Position numbers and translations under genes: made by a program | The notes under the pieces: model-generated | The model's input: only the letters and a program-made list of their open reading frames with translations | Told to the model about the DNA's origin: nothing | The model's database searches: none | Assembly (NCBI RefSeq): GCF_001426945.1 | Contig: NZ_LMFS01000003.1 | Coordinates: forward strand, 219,108-283,107 | Source of the DNA: Pseudolabrys sp. Root1462 | GTDB taxonomy: Bacteria > Pseudomonadota > Alphaproteobacteria > Rhizobiales > Xanthobacteraceae | Length of the DNA: 64,000 nt | Reading direction: 5' to 3' | Shown: piece after piece, positions 28,485 to 38,174 of the stretch | Numbering within the stretch: the stretch's first letter is position 1 | Layout of the letters: each line of letters starts with the position of its first letter

Positions 28485-29762
28485 TCAAACGGCGGCCGGA
28501 GGATGGCTCGCCGGGTTGCCGGCAAGGTCGCCGTACAACGCCAGCATCCGCTGCCCAGCCATTTCGGCGTCGAAATGGTCCAGCACCCAGGCGCGGCCAC
28601 GCCGCCCCATGGCGCCGCGGCCGGATTCAGGCATTGAAAGCAGGCGCATCAAGCTGCCCGCCAAGGCCGCGCCGTCGCCGGCGGCAAACCGCAGGCCAGA
28701 GACGCGGTTGTCGGGCACCGCCGGCGCCGTGAGCACCACATCGGAGCCGGCGGCGAGATCGGACACGATGACAGGCCGGGCCATGGCCTGGGCCTCGAGA
28801 ATGGCACGCTGGACGCCTTCGAGCTGCACCGCGGCCGACACCACTACGGACGCGGCGGCATAGGCGGCTGGCATGTCGTGGACAGGAGCAGCCATGCGGA
28901 CATGGTCCATGACACCGCTCGCCAGCACCTGGTCCCACAATTCGCCGGTGTAGTTGGTGCGACCGTGGTCTTCGCCGACGAACACACAGAGGAAGTCAGT
29001 GACCCCCGCATCCTTGAGACGCTTGAGCGCCTTCACCACCACGTGGTGGCCTTTACGGCGGACAATGCGGCCGGTGACCAGGATGACCTTGGTGTCCGGA
29101 TCAACGCCCCAGGCGTTGCGGATCGCCGACACGCGCTGACGCGCAACCCTAGCCGGATCGAACATCTCGAAATCGATGCTCAGCGGCACCACGGCAAGGC
29201 GCTCCCACGGCGTGCCGTAGCGGTCGTGGATCAGTTGCGCGATGTCTTCGCTGGTAGCGATCACGCGATCGCCCCGCGCCATCACGCCGTTATAAACCCG
29301 CTTGAACCAGTTCTGCTCGCGGAAGCCTTTGTACCAGCCGGTGACGAAGCCGATCTTGCAGCGCCGTGCCGCCAGCGAAGCGCTCCATGCGCCCGCGCGG
29401 CCGAGCGCGTGAATGACGTCGCAATTCCGCCGCCGCGCCAGCCGCACCAGCGCGGCGGCGTTACGCAGCATGACGATCGGGTTCTTGCTGGCGACGTCGA
29501 GGGCGACGAATTCGCCGCCCAAAGCCGTGATATCGCCGAGCAGCCGGCCGGCGCGCGCCGCGACGATGGCGTGATGTCCTGCGTTTTTCAGGCAGCGGAC
29601 TAGCTCGACGGCACCGTGTTCGGCGGCGCCGGCGCCGAGCGTCGGCACCACGATGAGCACCGTCATCGGTCTGGCGGCGGTGGTGTTGGAGTTTGCGGCG
29701 ATCGGGGTCGGCTCGGCGACGCGGTCTGGATCGGCTGGTTGGGACGCCGGAAAACTCGACAT
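28485..29762 (-). CDS. Glycosyltransferase family 4 protein
   Basis: A 425-residue GT-B fold glycosyltransferase. The N-terminal domain begins MTVLIVVPTLGAGAAEHG after an Ala/Pro-rich lead-in (residues 1-32); the C-terminal nucleotide-sugar domain has VILVTGRIVRRKGHHVVVKAL (about 225-245) and the family EX7E segment near AILEAQAMARPVIVSDLAAGS. It lies 15 nt downstream of a second GT4 gene in the same direction; paired GT4 genes of this kind build the LPS core or other surface glycans. The sugar cannot be assigned. Confidence 0.88.
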   Translation of the reverse strand: MSSFPASQPADPDRVAEPTPIAANSNTTAARPMTVLIVVPTLGAGAAEHGAVELVRCLKNAGHHAIVAARAGRLLGDITALGGEFVALDVASKNPIVMLRNAAALVRLARRRNCDVIHALGRAGAWSASLAARRCKIGFVTGWYKGFREQNWFKRVYNGVMARGDRVIATSEDIAQLIHDRYGTPWERLAVVPLSIDFEMFDPARVARQRVSAIRNAWGVDPDTKVILVTGRIVRRKGHHVVVKALKRLKDAGVTDFLCVFVGEDHGRTNYTGELWDQVLASGVMDHVRMAAPVHDMPAAYAAASVVVSAAVQLEGVQRAILEAQAMARPVIVSDLAAGSDVVLTAPAVPDNRVSGLRFAAGDGAALAGSLMRLLSMPESGRGAMGRRGRAWVLDHFDAEMAGQRMLALYGDLAGNPASHPPAAV

Positions 29763-29777
29763 GCCGTCACGACCTCG

Positions 29778-31055
29778 TCAGGCGTCACGCGCCAGCAGCG
29801 AGGTATAAACGCCGCGGATGGCCTCGGCAACGCTCGAGGGGGAAAACATGAATTCGGCGAATTGCCGCGCCCGCGCGCCGAGCGCTTCATGCGTTGTGGC
29901 GTCGAGCTTCAGCGCCGCGATGGTGGCCCGTGCCAACTCCGCGGCATTTCCGGGACGCACCACCCAGCCGGTGCGCAATTCCTCGCGCATGCGCGGCGGC
30001 GCCAGCACATTTTCGGGCAAGGCGCCAACGGCGGTGGTGACGACAGGACGGCCGAGCGCCTGGCCTTCAGCCGCGGCGCGCCCGGTCAGCGGTGGCTGCA
30101 GCGATGGCACCACCACGACATCGGCGGCGGCCAGCGCGGTCGGCATATCGGGGCAATGACCGACGATGCGGACGAGCGTATCAACGCCGAGATCGCGCGC
30201 GCGCTTGACCAGCGTGTGCCGATAGGCCGGGTGGCCTCGGTCGTCGCCGACGAAAACGAAAGCGATATTGCGCTTGCCGTCCGATACCATCAGCCGCGCC
30301 GCGTCGATCATGCTCAATTGCCCGTTCCACGGCGCGACGCGCCCGGACACCAGGACGATACGCATGTGGGGTAACAAGCCCCAGGTACGCCGCATCGCGG
30401 CGATGCGGTCGGCACTGGTGAAGGTCGGCGAGAATGTCGTCGTGTCGACCGCGCGCGGAATGACGGTGATGCGATCGGCCGGGATTCCGTAGCGCTCGAT
30501 CATCGCGCGTGAGATGTAACTCGACGGCGCAATGACGCGGTCGCCGAGCGCCAGCGGCCGCTGCAGGTAAGTCTGCAGCGTGGAATTGCTTTGCAGCCGG
30601 TCGGGGAACGATGTGACCAGATAGACCGGCTGGCCCGACGTCGCCGCCAACGCGCTGCGCGCCGCCGATGCACAATGCGCGTGAATGATGTCGATGCGCT
30701 CGCCGGCGATCAGCCGCTGCAAATGCCGCGTATTGCCGCCGACGCGCAAAGGATTGACGGTATCGGTGGTCATCGACAGCCATTCGCCGCCGAGACCGCG
30801 CAATTCGCCGACCAGCGGGCCGTCGCCGCCGGCAACGATGGCGCGGGCGCCGGCCTTGAGCAGCGTCAGCGCGGTCTCAACCGCGGCCTGGCCGACGGCA
30901 TCGTCGCTCAGCGACGGGACCAATTGCATAATTGTGGCACCGGCGAGCGAGCGCGGCTTGCCGCGCCGCGGCTGGGTCACGGGTTGCGGCCCCTTGCCAT
31001 GCTGGGCCGGTTGCGGCGAAAAGAATTGAATGGCCAAGCGGTCTCTAGCCCTCAA
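29778..31055 (-). CDS. Glycosyltransferase family 4 protein
   Basis: A GT-B fold glycosyltransferase of about 419-425 residues. It has the C-terminal domain signature (VLVSGRVAPWNGQLSMIDAARLM and TGRAAAEGQALGRPVVTTAVG) and the N-terminal donor/acceptor region around IIHAHCASAARSALAATSGQP. No ATG fits; the start is one of the TTG codons at 31055 or 31037, so the N-terminus is uncertain. It forms a two-gene unit with the downstream GT4 gene and is divergent from the alpha/beta hydrolase with only about 40-58 nt between, implying overlapping promoters. Confidence 0.84.
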   Translation of the reverse strand: MRARDRLAIQFFSPQPAQHGKGPQPVTQPRRGKPRSLAGATIMQLVPSLSDDAVGQAAVETALTLLKAGARAIVAGGDGPLVGELRGLGGEWLSMTTDTVNPLRVGGNTRHLQRLIAGERIDIIHAHCASAARSALAATSGQPVYLVTSFPDRLQSNSTLQTYLQRPLALGDRVIAPSSYISRAMIERYGIPADRITVIPRAVDTTTFSPTFTSADRIAAMRRTWGLLPHMRIVLVSGRVAPWNGQLSMIDAARLMVSDGKRNIAFVFVGDDRGHPAYRHTLVKRARDLGVDTLVRIVGHCPDMPTALAAADVVVVPSLQPPLTGRAAAEGQALGRPVVTTAVGALPENVLAPPRMREELRTGWVVRPGNAAELARATIAALKLDATTHEALGARARQFAEFMFSPSSVAEAIRGVYTSLLARDA

Positions 31056-31094
31056 CCAGTCCTGTCGTCTGCACGGTCACCCGAAAGGTCACGC

Positions 31095-31889
31095 ATGAGC
31101 GAAGTCCCAGTTACGAATCTGACGCTCGAATCACCTCTCAGGACCATTGCCGTGCGCGCGCGCAACAGCAAGGGGGATTTGGGCAAGGGGGAAGGCGAGG
31201 CCAAACCGGGCCTGGTCTGGCTCGGCGGTTTCAAGTCGGACATGAAGGGCACCAAGGCCGTCGCATTGGACGCCTGGGCCGAGGCGGAGGGCCGCGCCTG
31301 CCTGCGCTTCGACTATTCGGGTCACGGCGAATCCGGCGGCGATTTCGCCGACGGAACCATCGGCTCGTGGCTGGAGGACAGCCTTGCCGTGGTCACGCGT
31401 TTCGCCAAGGGCCCGCAGATCCTGATCGGTTCCTCAATGGGTGGTTGGATCGCGCTCTTGCTCGCGGCGCGGCTGCGGCAGTTGAAGGACGCGCCGAAGC
31501 TGACCGGCATGGTGTTGATCGCGCCGGCGGTGGACTTCACCGAAGCGCTGATGTGGAAGGCGTTCTCCGACGACATCAAGCGCGAAATCGAGACCAAGGG
31601 TTTCTGGACGCGACCGTCGGAGTACGATCCGGTCGGCTATCCGATCACGCGCAAGCTGATCGAGGACGGCCGCAAACACCTGATGATGGGCGGCATGATC
31701 GAGCCGGGCTGTCCGGTGCACATCCTGCAGGGCGTGCAGGATCCCGACGTGCCGTGGCGTCATGCCGTCGACCTGGTGTCGCGCATCGCGCGTGACGATG
31801 TGGTGTTGACCCTGATCAAGGACGGCGATCACCGCCTGTCACGGCCCGAGGACCTGGAGCGCCTCATCGCCGCGGTGAAGGAGTTTTAG
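31095..31889 (+). CDS. Alpha/beta hydrolase
   Basis: A 264-residue cytoplasmic hydrolase. The nucleophile elbow is LIGSSMGGWIALLLAA (Ser about residue 117); the oxyanion region is CLRFDYSGHGESGG, the catalytic Asp is likely in HILQGVQDPDVPW, and the His in LIKDGDHRLSR. This triad and spacing fit serine hydrolases such as esterases. Substrate unknown. Start ATG at 31095 with GGTCACG context. It is divergent from the GT4 gene and convergent with queG. Relatives sit near infC in related genomes. Confidence 0.88.
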   Translation: MSEVPVTNLTLESPLRTIAVRARNSKGDLGKGEGEAKPGLVWLGGFKSDMKGTKAVALDAWAEAEGRACLRFDYSGHGESGGDFADGTIGSWLEDSLAVVTRFAKGPQILIGSSMGGWIALLLAARLRQLKDAPKLTGMVLIAPAVDFTEALMWKAFSDDIKREIETKGFWTRPSEYDPVGYPITRKLIEDGRKHLMMGGMIEPGCPVHILQGVQDPDVPWRHAVDLVSRIARDDVVLTLIKDGDHRLSRPEDLERLIAAVKEF

Positions 31890-31899
31890 TGCGGCGCGG

Positions 31900-33018
31900 T
31901 CATGAGAGCGCCGCATCCCATTCGTCGCGCACGAGCCCATCCTCATCGTCGCGCTTCATCGTCGCCAGCGCTTCGCGCGTTCTCAGCCGCGACAGCGACC
32001 ACACCGCGGCGCCGCGCACCAAAGGCGACGGGTCGTCGAGCAATCGTGCGGTTTCGGGCGCCAATGTGACGTCGCCGGAATTGCCGATGGCGTAGAGAAC
32101 ATTGCGGATGAAGCGATCGCGGCCGGTGCGCTTGATCGATGTCTTGGAGAACAGCGCGCGAAACTGCGCATCGTCGAGCCGAGACAGCTCGGCAAGCTGC
32201 GGCGCGCGCAACACATCGCGCGCGGCCAGCTTGGCCTCGCGGCCGGCCTGCGCGAACTTGTTCCACGGGCAGGCGGCGAGGCAATCGTCGCAGCCGTAGA
32301 TCCGGTTGCCCAGTGCGGGCCGCAACTCGCGCGGGATCGGCCCTTTGTGCTCGATGGTGAGATAGGAGATGCAGCGCCGCGCATCGAGACGATACGGTGC
32401 GGGAAATGCTGCGGTTGGACAGGCATCGAGGCAGGCGCGGCAAGAGCCGCAACTATCACCGACCTCATCATCTGCCGGCAGATCGAGCGTGGTGAAAATC
32501 GCGCCAAGGAACAACCACGATCCGAATTGGCGCGACACCAAGTTCGTGTGCTTGCCCTGCCAGCCGAGACCGGCTTTGGCGGCGAGCGGCTTCTCCATCA
32601 CCGCGGCTGTATCGACGAAGACCTTCACGTCGCCGCCGGCATTGGCGACCAGCCAACGCGCGATCTCCTTCAACCGCGCCTTGATCAGATCGTGATAGTC
32701 GTCGCCCTTGGCATAAACCGAGATCGCAGCACGATCGCGGCTCGACAGAATATCGCGCGGATCTTCATCGGGGCCGTAATTCATGCCAAGCATGATGACG
32801 GAGCGCACATCGGGCCACAGCGCCAGCGGTGAGCCGCGACGTTCGGCGGTGGTTTCGAGCCACGTCATATCGCCATGCGCGCCGTCGGCGAGAAAGCGTT
32901 CGAGCCGCGCCTTGGCTTCGGGCACCGCATCGGGACGAGTGATGCCGGCGACGTCGAAGCCGCGCTCGCGCGCGCGCGCGACGAGTGCGGCCTTGATCTC
33001 GGCGCTGTCTGCTAGAAG
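31900..33018 (-). CDS. queG: Epoxyqueuosine reductase
   Basis: Last step of queuosine synthesis: reduction of epoxyqueuosine in tRNA, using cobalamin and two [4Fe-4S] clusters. About 372 residues, with [17 protein letters not shown] and [14 protein letters not shown] as the ferredoxin-type cluster motifs, and a C-terminal HEAT-like region. The start is a problem: the frame conserved from [11 protein letters not shown] onward has no ATG, GTG or TTG at the expected place next to the GST stop; the nearest are a GTG at 33141 (deep inside the GST gene) and one at 32925 (too short). A non-canonical start is likely and the boundary here is approximate. Confidence 0.88.
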   Translation of the reverse strand, partial: LLADSAEIKAALVARARERGFDVAGITRPDAVPEAKARLERFLADGAHGDMTWLETTAERRGSPLALWPDVRSVIMLGMNYGPDEDPRDILSSRDRAAISVYAKGDDYHDLIKARLKEIARWLVANAGGDVKVFVDTAAVMEKPLAAKAGLGWQGKHTNLVSRQFGSWLFLGAIFTTLDLPADDEVGDSCGSCRACLDACPTAAFPAPYRLDARRCISYLTIEHKGPIPRELRPALGNRIYGCDDCLAACPWNKFAQAGREAKLAARDVLRAPQLAELSRLDDAQFRALFSKTSIKRTGRDRFIRNVLYAIGNSGDVTLAPETARLLDDPSPLVRGAAVWSLSRLRTREALATMKRDDEDGLVRDEWDAALS

Positions 33019-33704
33019 TCCAGGTCGGCGTAGTGCTTGGCTGGCGGAATGCCCGCCAGCGTTTCCGCCAGCAGCGCGCGGAACGACGGCCGCGACTTCA
33101 CTCGCGCGTACCAGACCCTCGCTGCTTCGTCTTCGTTCCACGGTACGTCGCCCAGATAGTCCACCGCCGACAGATGTGCGGCGGCCGCCAGATCGGCGAG
33201 GCTTAAGCGGTCGCCGGCGAGCCAGTTGCGCGTCCGCGCCAGCCAGCCAATGTAGGCCAGATGATAGCGGATATTGTGGCGAGCGGCCCGCAGGCTCGCG
33301 GTGTCGGGTGGGCCGCCGCCCTGCTCCAGCGTCATATGGCGCTTGAACACCCGCTCGGTCACCAGCGGGCCTGACACCTCGGCATGGAATTTGTCGTTGA
33401 ACCAGCTCGCCAGCCGCCGCACCTCGACGCGATCCCGAGGCTCGGACGGCAGCAGCCGATCCACGCCTTCGGCGGTCACGTGGGTTTCCTCGATATATTC
33501 GGCGATAATCGGCGCGCTCGGAATAGGCGGGATGCCGTCGGCGATCAGCACGGGAATGGTGCCCGCCGGATTGATCACCAGGAATTCCTCGCGCCGCTCC
33601 CAGAACCGCTCCTCCAGCAGGCGCGCGTCGATGTCGTATTCGGCCAGCATGAGGCGGACGAATCGCGAGAGAGGACACAGCGGTTGGTGCAGAAGCGTAA
33701 GCAT
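33012..33704 (-). CDS. Glutathione S-transferase family protein
   Basis: A 230-residue GST. The N-terminal thioredoxin-like domain starts [19 protein letters not shown] with Pro in [13 protein letters not shown], and the all-helical C-terminal domain contains [25 protein letters not shown]. Family enzymes conjugate or reduce substrates with glutathione; the specific reaction is unknown. It overlaps or abuts queG (stop at 33012) in the same direction, so co-translation is likely. ATG at 33704. Confidence 0.92.
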   Translation of the reverse strand: MLTLLHQPLCPLSRFVRLMLAEYDIDARLLEERFWERREEFLVINPAGTIPVLIADGIPPIPSAPIIAEYIEETHVTAEGVDRLLPSEPRDRVEVRRLASWFNDKFHAEVSGPLVTERVFKRHMTLEQGGGPPDTASLRAARHNIRYHLAYIGWLARTRNWLAGDRLSLADLAAAAHLSAVDYLGDVPWNEDEAARVWYARVKSRPSFRALLAETLAGIPPAKHYADLDF

Positions 33705-33932
33705 TCAGGCGTGTGTCATTAAAGAAGTCTGGTTAAGGAAGTCTGGTCCGAGACGGCCGGCCGGGAAAGCTGGATGCAAGAGCCGGTGGGAACGGCGGGC
33801 TCTATAAGGTCCCCGCTTCGTTAGCGCAAATTGCGCGTAAAGAATGGCGACTGCTGATTATTTCCATTTGCCAGGCCCGAGGCTTTTGCGCCAAAAGCGG
33901 CAGACGATTCCTGCCCTCCGGAGCCTCCCCGC

Positions 33933-34772
33933 ATGACCCTGGACGCTGCCAGCGGCCTTCTATCCGGCCCATTCGCCGATCTGATCAAAGCCGCCATTCT
34001 CGGCATCGTCGAAGGGCTCACGGAGTTTCTGCCCGTTTCCTCGACCGGCCATCTCCTGCTGATGGAACAGTTCCTCGGCTGGGGCGATGGCGCATTCGGC
34101 AAGTCCTTCGCCATTCTCATCCAGCTCGGCGCCATCCTGGCGCTGCTGACGATCTATTTTGGTCGAATCTGGTCGCTGGCCACGAACATGTTCAGCCGAT
34201 GGGAAGCGACGCGCTTCGTGATCGGCATCCTGCTCGCCTTCCTGCCCGCTGCGGTCATTGGCGTCATCGCCGGCGGTTACATCAAGACCTATCTGTTCGA
34301 CGTCCGCATCGTCTGCATCACGCTGATCATCGGCGGCTTCGTGCTCCTGTTGGTCGATCGCATGAATCTCAAGCCGCGTTATTTCGAATCGACCGGCTTC
34401 TCGCTGCCGATGTATTTCCTGATCGGCATCTGTCAGTGCTTCGCCATGATTCCGGGCGTGTCGCGCTCCGGCGCCACCATCGTCGGCGCCATGATGTTCG
34501 GCGCCGATCGCCGCTCTGCCGCCGAATTTTCGTTCTGGCTGGCGATGCCGACCATGGTCGGCGCTTTCGCCTACGAAGCATTCAAGAGCCGGCACGAACT
34601 CGCCAACGGCAACATGCTCGCCATCGCCGTCGGCTTCATCTTCTCGTTCATCTTCGGCTGGATCGTCGTCAAGACGTTCCTGAGCTACGTGCAGCGCCAT
34701 TCCTTCGCGCTTTTCGCCTGGTGGCGCATCGTGCTCGGCACCCTCGGCGTTGTCGCGATCTATTTGCTGTAA
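33933..34772 (+). CDS. uppP: Undecaprenyl-diphosphatase (BacA/UppP)
   Basis: Dephosphorylates undecaprenyl diphosphate to recycle the lipid carrier for peptidoglycan, conferring bacitracin resistance. The 279-residue product has about seven or eight transmembrane helices and both active-site motifs: EGLTEFLPVSSTGH near residues 26-39 and PGVSRSGATIVGAMMFG around 175-192. Length matches BacA. Start ATG at 33933. It is divergent from the GST gene (228 nt, promoters for both) and convergent with the dehydrogenase gene, whose stop lies 3 nt beyond it. Confidence 0.97.
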   Translation: MTLDAASGLLSGPFADLIKAAILGIVEGLTEFLPVSSTGHLLLMEQFLGWGDGAFGKSFAILIQLGAILALLTIYFGRIWSLATNMFSRWEATRFVIGILLAFLPAAVIGVIAGGYIKTYLFDVRIVCITLIIGGFVLLLVDRMNLKPRYFESTGFSLPMYFLIGICQCFAMIPGVSRSGATIVGAMMFGADRRSAAEFSFWLAMPTMVGAFAYEAFKSRHELANGNMLAIAVGFIFSFIFGWIVVKTFLSYVQRHSFALFAWWRIVLGTLGVVAIYLL

Positions 34773-34775
34773 CCC

Positions 34776-35939
34776 TCAGACGTTCCGCCGCGTGTCGTCG
34801 TAACGGTCGTAAAGAATATCGCGGCTGATCTCGCTGATCGACTTGACACCGGTCAGTGACATTGACACGCGCAGCTCCTCGCGCATGATGCTGAGCACCT
34901 TGGCGACGCCGGCTTCGCCCATCGCCGCGAGGCCGTATAGGTATGCGCGGCCGATGAAACAGCCTTTGGCGCCGAGCGCCAGCGCCTTGAGGACGTCCTG
35001 TCCGCCGCGGATGCCGCTATCGAGAAACACTTCGAGCCGATCGCCAACGGCGTCAGCGATGCGCGGCAGCACCGTAATGGTGCCGGGCGTGCCGTCGAGC
35101 TGCCGGCCGCCATGGTTGGACACGACGATGCCGTCGGCGCCTTCGTTGGCTGCGAGCTTGGCGTCTTCCGGATCGAGAATGCCCTTGATGACGAGCTTGC
35201 CCGGCCAATGCTTGCGAATCCAGGCAATGTCCTTCCACGACAGCGTGGCATCCATGTTATCGCCGCCCCAGCGGCCGGCGGCCCAGATCCCACCCTTCTT
35301 GCGCAGGTAATGGTCGATATTGCCGAATGATTTGCGCTTGCCCATCAGCACGCTGGAGAGCCAGGCGGGTCTGGTCATGACGTCGAACACGTTGCGCGTG
35401 GTCAAACGCGGCGGCACCGTCAGGCCGTTCTTGATGTCGCAGTGGCGCTGGCCGCGCATCGGCAGATCGACGGTGACGAACAAGGCCGTGCATCCCGCGA
35501 CATTTGCGCGTTCGATCACTTCCTCGCTGAAGCCGCGATCCTTGAAGACGTAAAGCTGGAACCAGAACGGTCCCTTGACGGCTGAGCGCACGTCCTCAAT
35601 CGAGCAGATCGACATGGTGGACAAGGTGAAGCGGATGCCGGCTGCTTCTGCGGCGCGCGCCGCGAGCATCTCGCCATCGCCGTGCATCAGGCCGGTGAGG
35701 CCGGTCGGCGCGATCGCGATCGGCATCGCGACGTCTTCACCCAGCATCTTGGTCTTCAGATCGCGTGTCTCGGCATCGATCAGGACGCGCTGGCGAAAGC
35801 GGATGGCGTTGATGTCGTTCCGGTTGGCGGCGAGAGAAAGCTGATCGTAAGAGCCGTGGTCGATATATTCGAAGATCGCCTTGGGCACCTTGCGTCTGGC
35901 AAGCTGGCGCAAGTCTTCAACATTCGTGATGACCGGCAT
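34776..35939 (-). CDS. lldD: FMN-dependent alpha-hydroxy-acid (L-lactate) dehydrogenase
   Basis: A 387-residue flavin enzyme oxidising L-lactate or a related 2-hydroxy acid. Begins MPVITNVEDLRQLARRKVPK, the typical start; the catalytic His is in IVVSNHGGRQLDG and the FMN-binding region spans FLDSGIRGGQDVLKALALGA. The upstream sequence in frame (an Arg-rich stretch) is not homologous, so ATG at 35939 is preferred. It sits between uppP and an NDUFA9-like gene on the same strand as the latter. Substrate could also be glycolate or another hydroxy acid. Confidence 0.9.
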   Translation of the reverse strand: MPVITNVEDLRQLARRKVPKAIFEYIDHGSYDQLSLAANRNDINAIRFRQRVLIDAETRDLKTKMLGEDVAMPIAIAPTGLTGLMHGDGEMLAARAAEAAGIRFTLSTMSICSIEDVRSAVKGPFWFQLYVFKDRGFSEEVIERANVAGCTALFVTVDLPMRGQRHCDIKNGLTVPPRLTTRNVFDVMTRPAWLSSVLMGKRKSFGNIDHYLRKKGGIWAAGRWGGDNMDATLSWKDIAWIRKHWPGKLVIKGILDPEDAKLAANEGADGIVVSNHGGRQLDGTPGTITVLPRIADAVGDRLEVFLDSGIRGGQDVLKALALGAKGCFIGRAYLYGLAAMGEAGVAKVLSIMREELRVSMSLTGVKSISEISRDILYDRYDDTRRNV

Positions 35940-36015
35940 TTCACTCCCCGTGTTGTTGTCGTCACGCAGGTCCCCGCCGGCTCTTTGTCCGGCTTGTCGC
36001 GGCCCGCGTGTCTTC

Positions 36016-36990
36016 CTAGGCAGCGTGACTTTTGAACTGGCCGGTCTTGCGGAAGCGCCACAGGTAGGACGGAACGATCGCCTCGACCGTCTCCGGCACG
36101 ATGCCAATGCCCGGCAGCGTGCGGTTCTCGGCGATTGCCTTGTCGGACACGACGTTGTCGGCTCGCAAGAGATCGACCTGGCCGGGCGTCAGCGTGAACG
36201 GCTGCGGTGCGAACTGCAGGAACAGCGCCTCGATATGTGCGGCGAAGAACGGCATCGGCACCAGCAGGCGCTTACGCTCGATAGTCGTCAGAATGTACTG
36301 CATCAGCTCCTTGAAGCTGCGCACGCTAGGCCCGCCAAGTTCATAGGTCGCGCCGCCCTGGAGTCTTCCATCGACTGCATCGGCGATCGCGCTGGCGACA
36401 TCGCCGACAAACACCGGCTGGAATTTGGTGTGGCCGCCACCGATCAACGGCAGGAACGGAGATATGCGGGCGAGCGTGGCGAAGCGATTGAAGAAGTCAT
36501 CCTCGGGGCCGAACATGATCGACGGCCGCATCAGAACCGCCTTCGGCTGCGCGGCGAGCACGAGGCGCTCCGCAGTGCCCTTGGAGCGGGCGTAGCCGAC
36601 GTCCGACGTCTCGTCGGCGCCGATGGCGGAGACATGGACCATGCGGGCGCCGTGGGCGTTGGCGGCCAGCGCCACCTGCTCGGCGCCATAGGCATGGACA
36701 GCGTTAAAGCGCTGGCGGCCGCCTTCCTGCATGATGCCGACCAGGTTGATCAGCACCGAGGCATCGCGGGCCGCGGCCTCGACAGAGCGGGCGTCGCGAA
36801 TATTGGTCTGGACGGCGTGGATCTGGCCGACCCGGCCGAGCGGCTGGAGATGGAACGCCAGTTCCGGCCGCCGCACGGCCACGCGGATGCGGTAGTCCCG
36901 CTTGGCCAATGCCCGGACCAAATGGCGACCGAGAAAGCCGGAGCCGCCATAAACCGTGACGAGGGTGTCGGAATTGCTCTGGGCGGTCAT
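36016..36990 (-). CDS. NDUFA9-like NAD(P)-binding protein
   Basis: A 324-residue atypical short-chain dehydrogenase. The Rossmann motif VTVYGGSGFLGRHLVRAL is at residues 12-29, with MVHVSAIGADETSDVGYARSKG and LRPSIMFGPEDDFFNRFA following. This is the family that includes the mitochondrial complex I subunit NDUFA9 and bacterial homologues attached to NADH dehydrogenase; many members lack catalytic residues. ATG at 36990 (MTAQSNSDTL) has AGGTGAG upstream; a GTG at 37002 is an alternative. It is upstream of the dehydrogenase gene on the same strand. Confidence 0.88.
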   Translation of the reverse strand: MTAQSNSDTLVTVYGGSGFLGRHLVRALAKRDYRIRVAVRRPELAFHLQPLGRVGQIHAVQTNIRDARSVEAAARDASVLINLVGIMQEGGRQRFNAVHAYGAEQVALAANAHGARMVHVSAIGADETSDVGYARSKGTAERLVLAAQPKAVLMRPSIMFGPEDDFFNRFATLARISPFLPLIGGGHTKFQPVFVGDVASAIADAVDGRLQGGATYELGGPSVRSFKELMQYILTTIERKRLLVPMPFFAAHIEALFLQFAPQPFTLTPGQVDLLRADNVVSDKAIAENRTLPGIGIVPETVEAIVPSYLWRFRKTGQFKSHAA

Positions 36991-37165
36991 GTCCGCGCTC
37001 ACCTAGCTGGGAAAGTCTTTGGCAAAGAGAGGTCTTTGAGGTCTTTATAGGCCGACGGCGGGCCGCTTCAAGCGTGCTGTGCACCAGCATCCGGAGCCTT
37101 TTGCAGACTCTTGAAGGCGCTCAATTGACAAGCCGGACCATGGTCCTTACTAGACCCCGGCCCCT

Positions 37166-37252
<87 letters not shown>

Positions 37253-37408
37253 TTCTTCGCATTTTCCTGCCTTGTTTCTGTCGAGGCGCGCCTCGAGGCG
37301 CTTGAAAATGCGGCCCGATCGTCGTTTCTCCGGCGTAGAATGCCGAATCGGTGCACGCCACTCCCGGCAAGTGCCGCAGTATCGCGCCCCTGGAAACCGG
37401 AAGCCTGA

Positions 37409-38035
37409 ATGACCGTCCGACTGCACCGCGGTGACCTGCCCAATCTCGACGCCTACAAAGGCGCGGTGGCGATCGATACCGAGACGCTCGGGCTCGACGT
37501 CAATCGTGACCGGCTCTGCGTTGTGCAGTTGTCTCCAGGTGATGGATCCGCCGACGTGGTCCAGATCGTGCCCGGTCAGATGTCCGCGCCGAATATCCAG
37601 AAGCTGCTGACCGATCCGTCGATCCTCAAGATATTTCATTTCGGTCGCTTCGACATCGGCGTCATGTACAAGGCGTTCGGCGTCATGGCGCAGCCGGTCT
37701 ATTGTACCAAAATCGCCTCTCGCCTGGTCCGCACGTATACCGACCGCCACGGCCTGAAGGATCTGGCGCGCGAACTGCTCGGTGTCGATTTGTCCAAGCA
37801 GCAGCAATCGTCCGACTGGGGCGCGAAGGACCTGAGCGAGGCGCAGGTCGCTTACGCCGCGTCCGACGTGCTTTATCTTCATGCTTTGCGGGATAAGCTC
37901 GACGCAATGCTGGCGCGCGAAGGCCGTACAGCGCTTGCCGCTGCATGCTTCGGATTTCTGCCCGAACGGGTGAAACTCGATCTCGCCGGATGGGCCGACG
38001 AGGACATCTTTTCGCATTCGGTCAAGGCCGGTTGA
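37409..38035 (+). CDS. Ribonuclease D-like 3'-5' exonuclease
   Basis: A 208-residue DEDD-family exonuclease that trims tRNA and other RNA 3' ends. The Exo motifs are visible: AIDTETLGL (Exo I), HFGRFDIGVM (Exo II) and AYAASDVLYLHAL (Exo III, DEDDy type). It lacks the HRDC domains of longer RNase D proteins, as expected for the short alphaproteobacterial form. Start ATG at 37409. The tRNA-Leu gene lies just upstream, and lptC follows. Confidence 0.93.
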   Translation: MTVRLHRGDLPNLDAYKGAVAIDTETLGLDVNRDRLCVVQLSPGDGSADVVQIVPGQMSAPNIQKLLTDPSILKIFHFGRFDIGVMYKAFGVMAQPVYCTKIASRLVRTYTDRHGLKDLARELLGVDLSKQQQSSDWGAKDLSEAQVAYAASDVLYLHALRDKLDAMLAREGRTALAAACFGFLPERVKLDLAGWADEDIFSHSVKAG

Positions 38036-38174
38036 GGCTCTCTGGGCGGTTCAAGCGGTCCGGCGCGCTGTTTTCCGCCGCGCAGGGGCCATATTCTATC
38101 GGCAGTCTGCCGCCGCATGGGGCAAGGCGAGTTCTCGAAAATCCGACCAAACGGAGCGCGGGTCAGTTCTGAAC

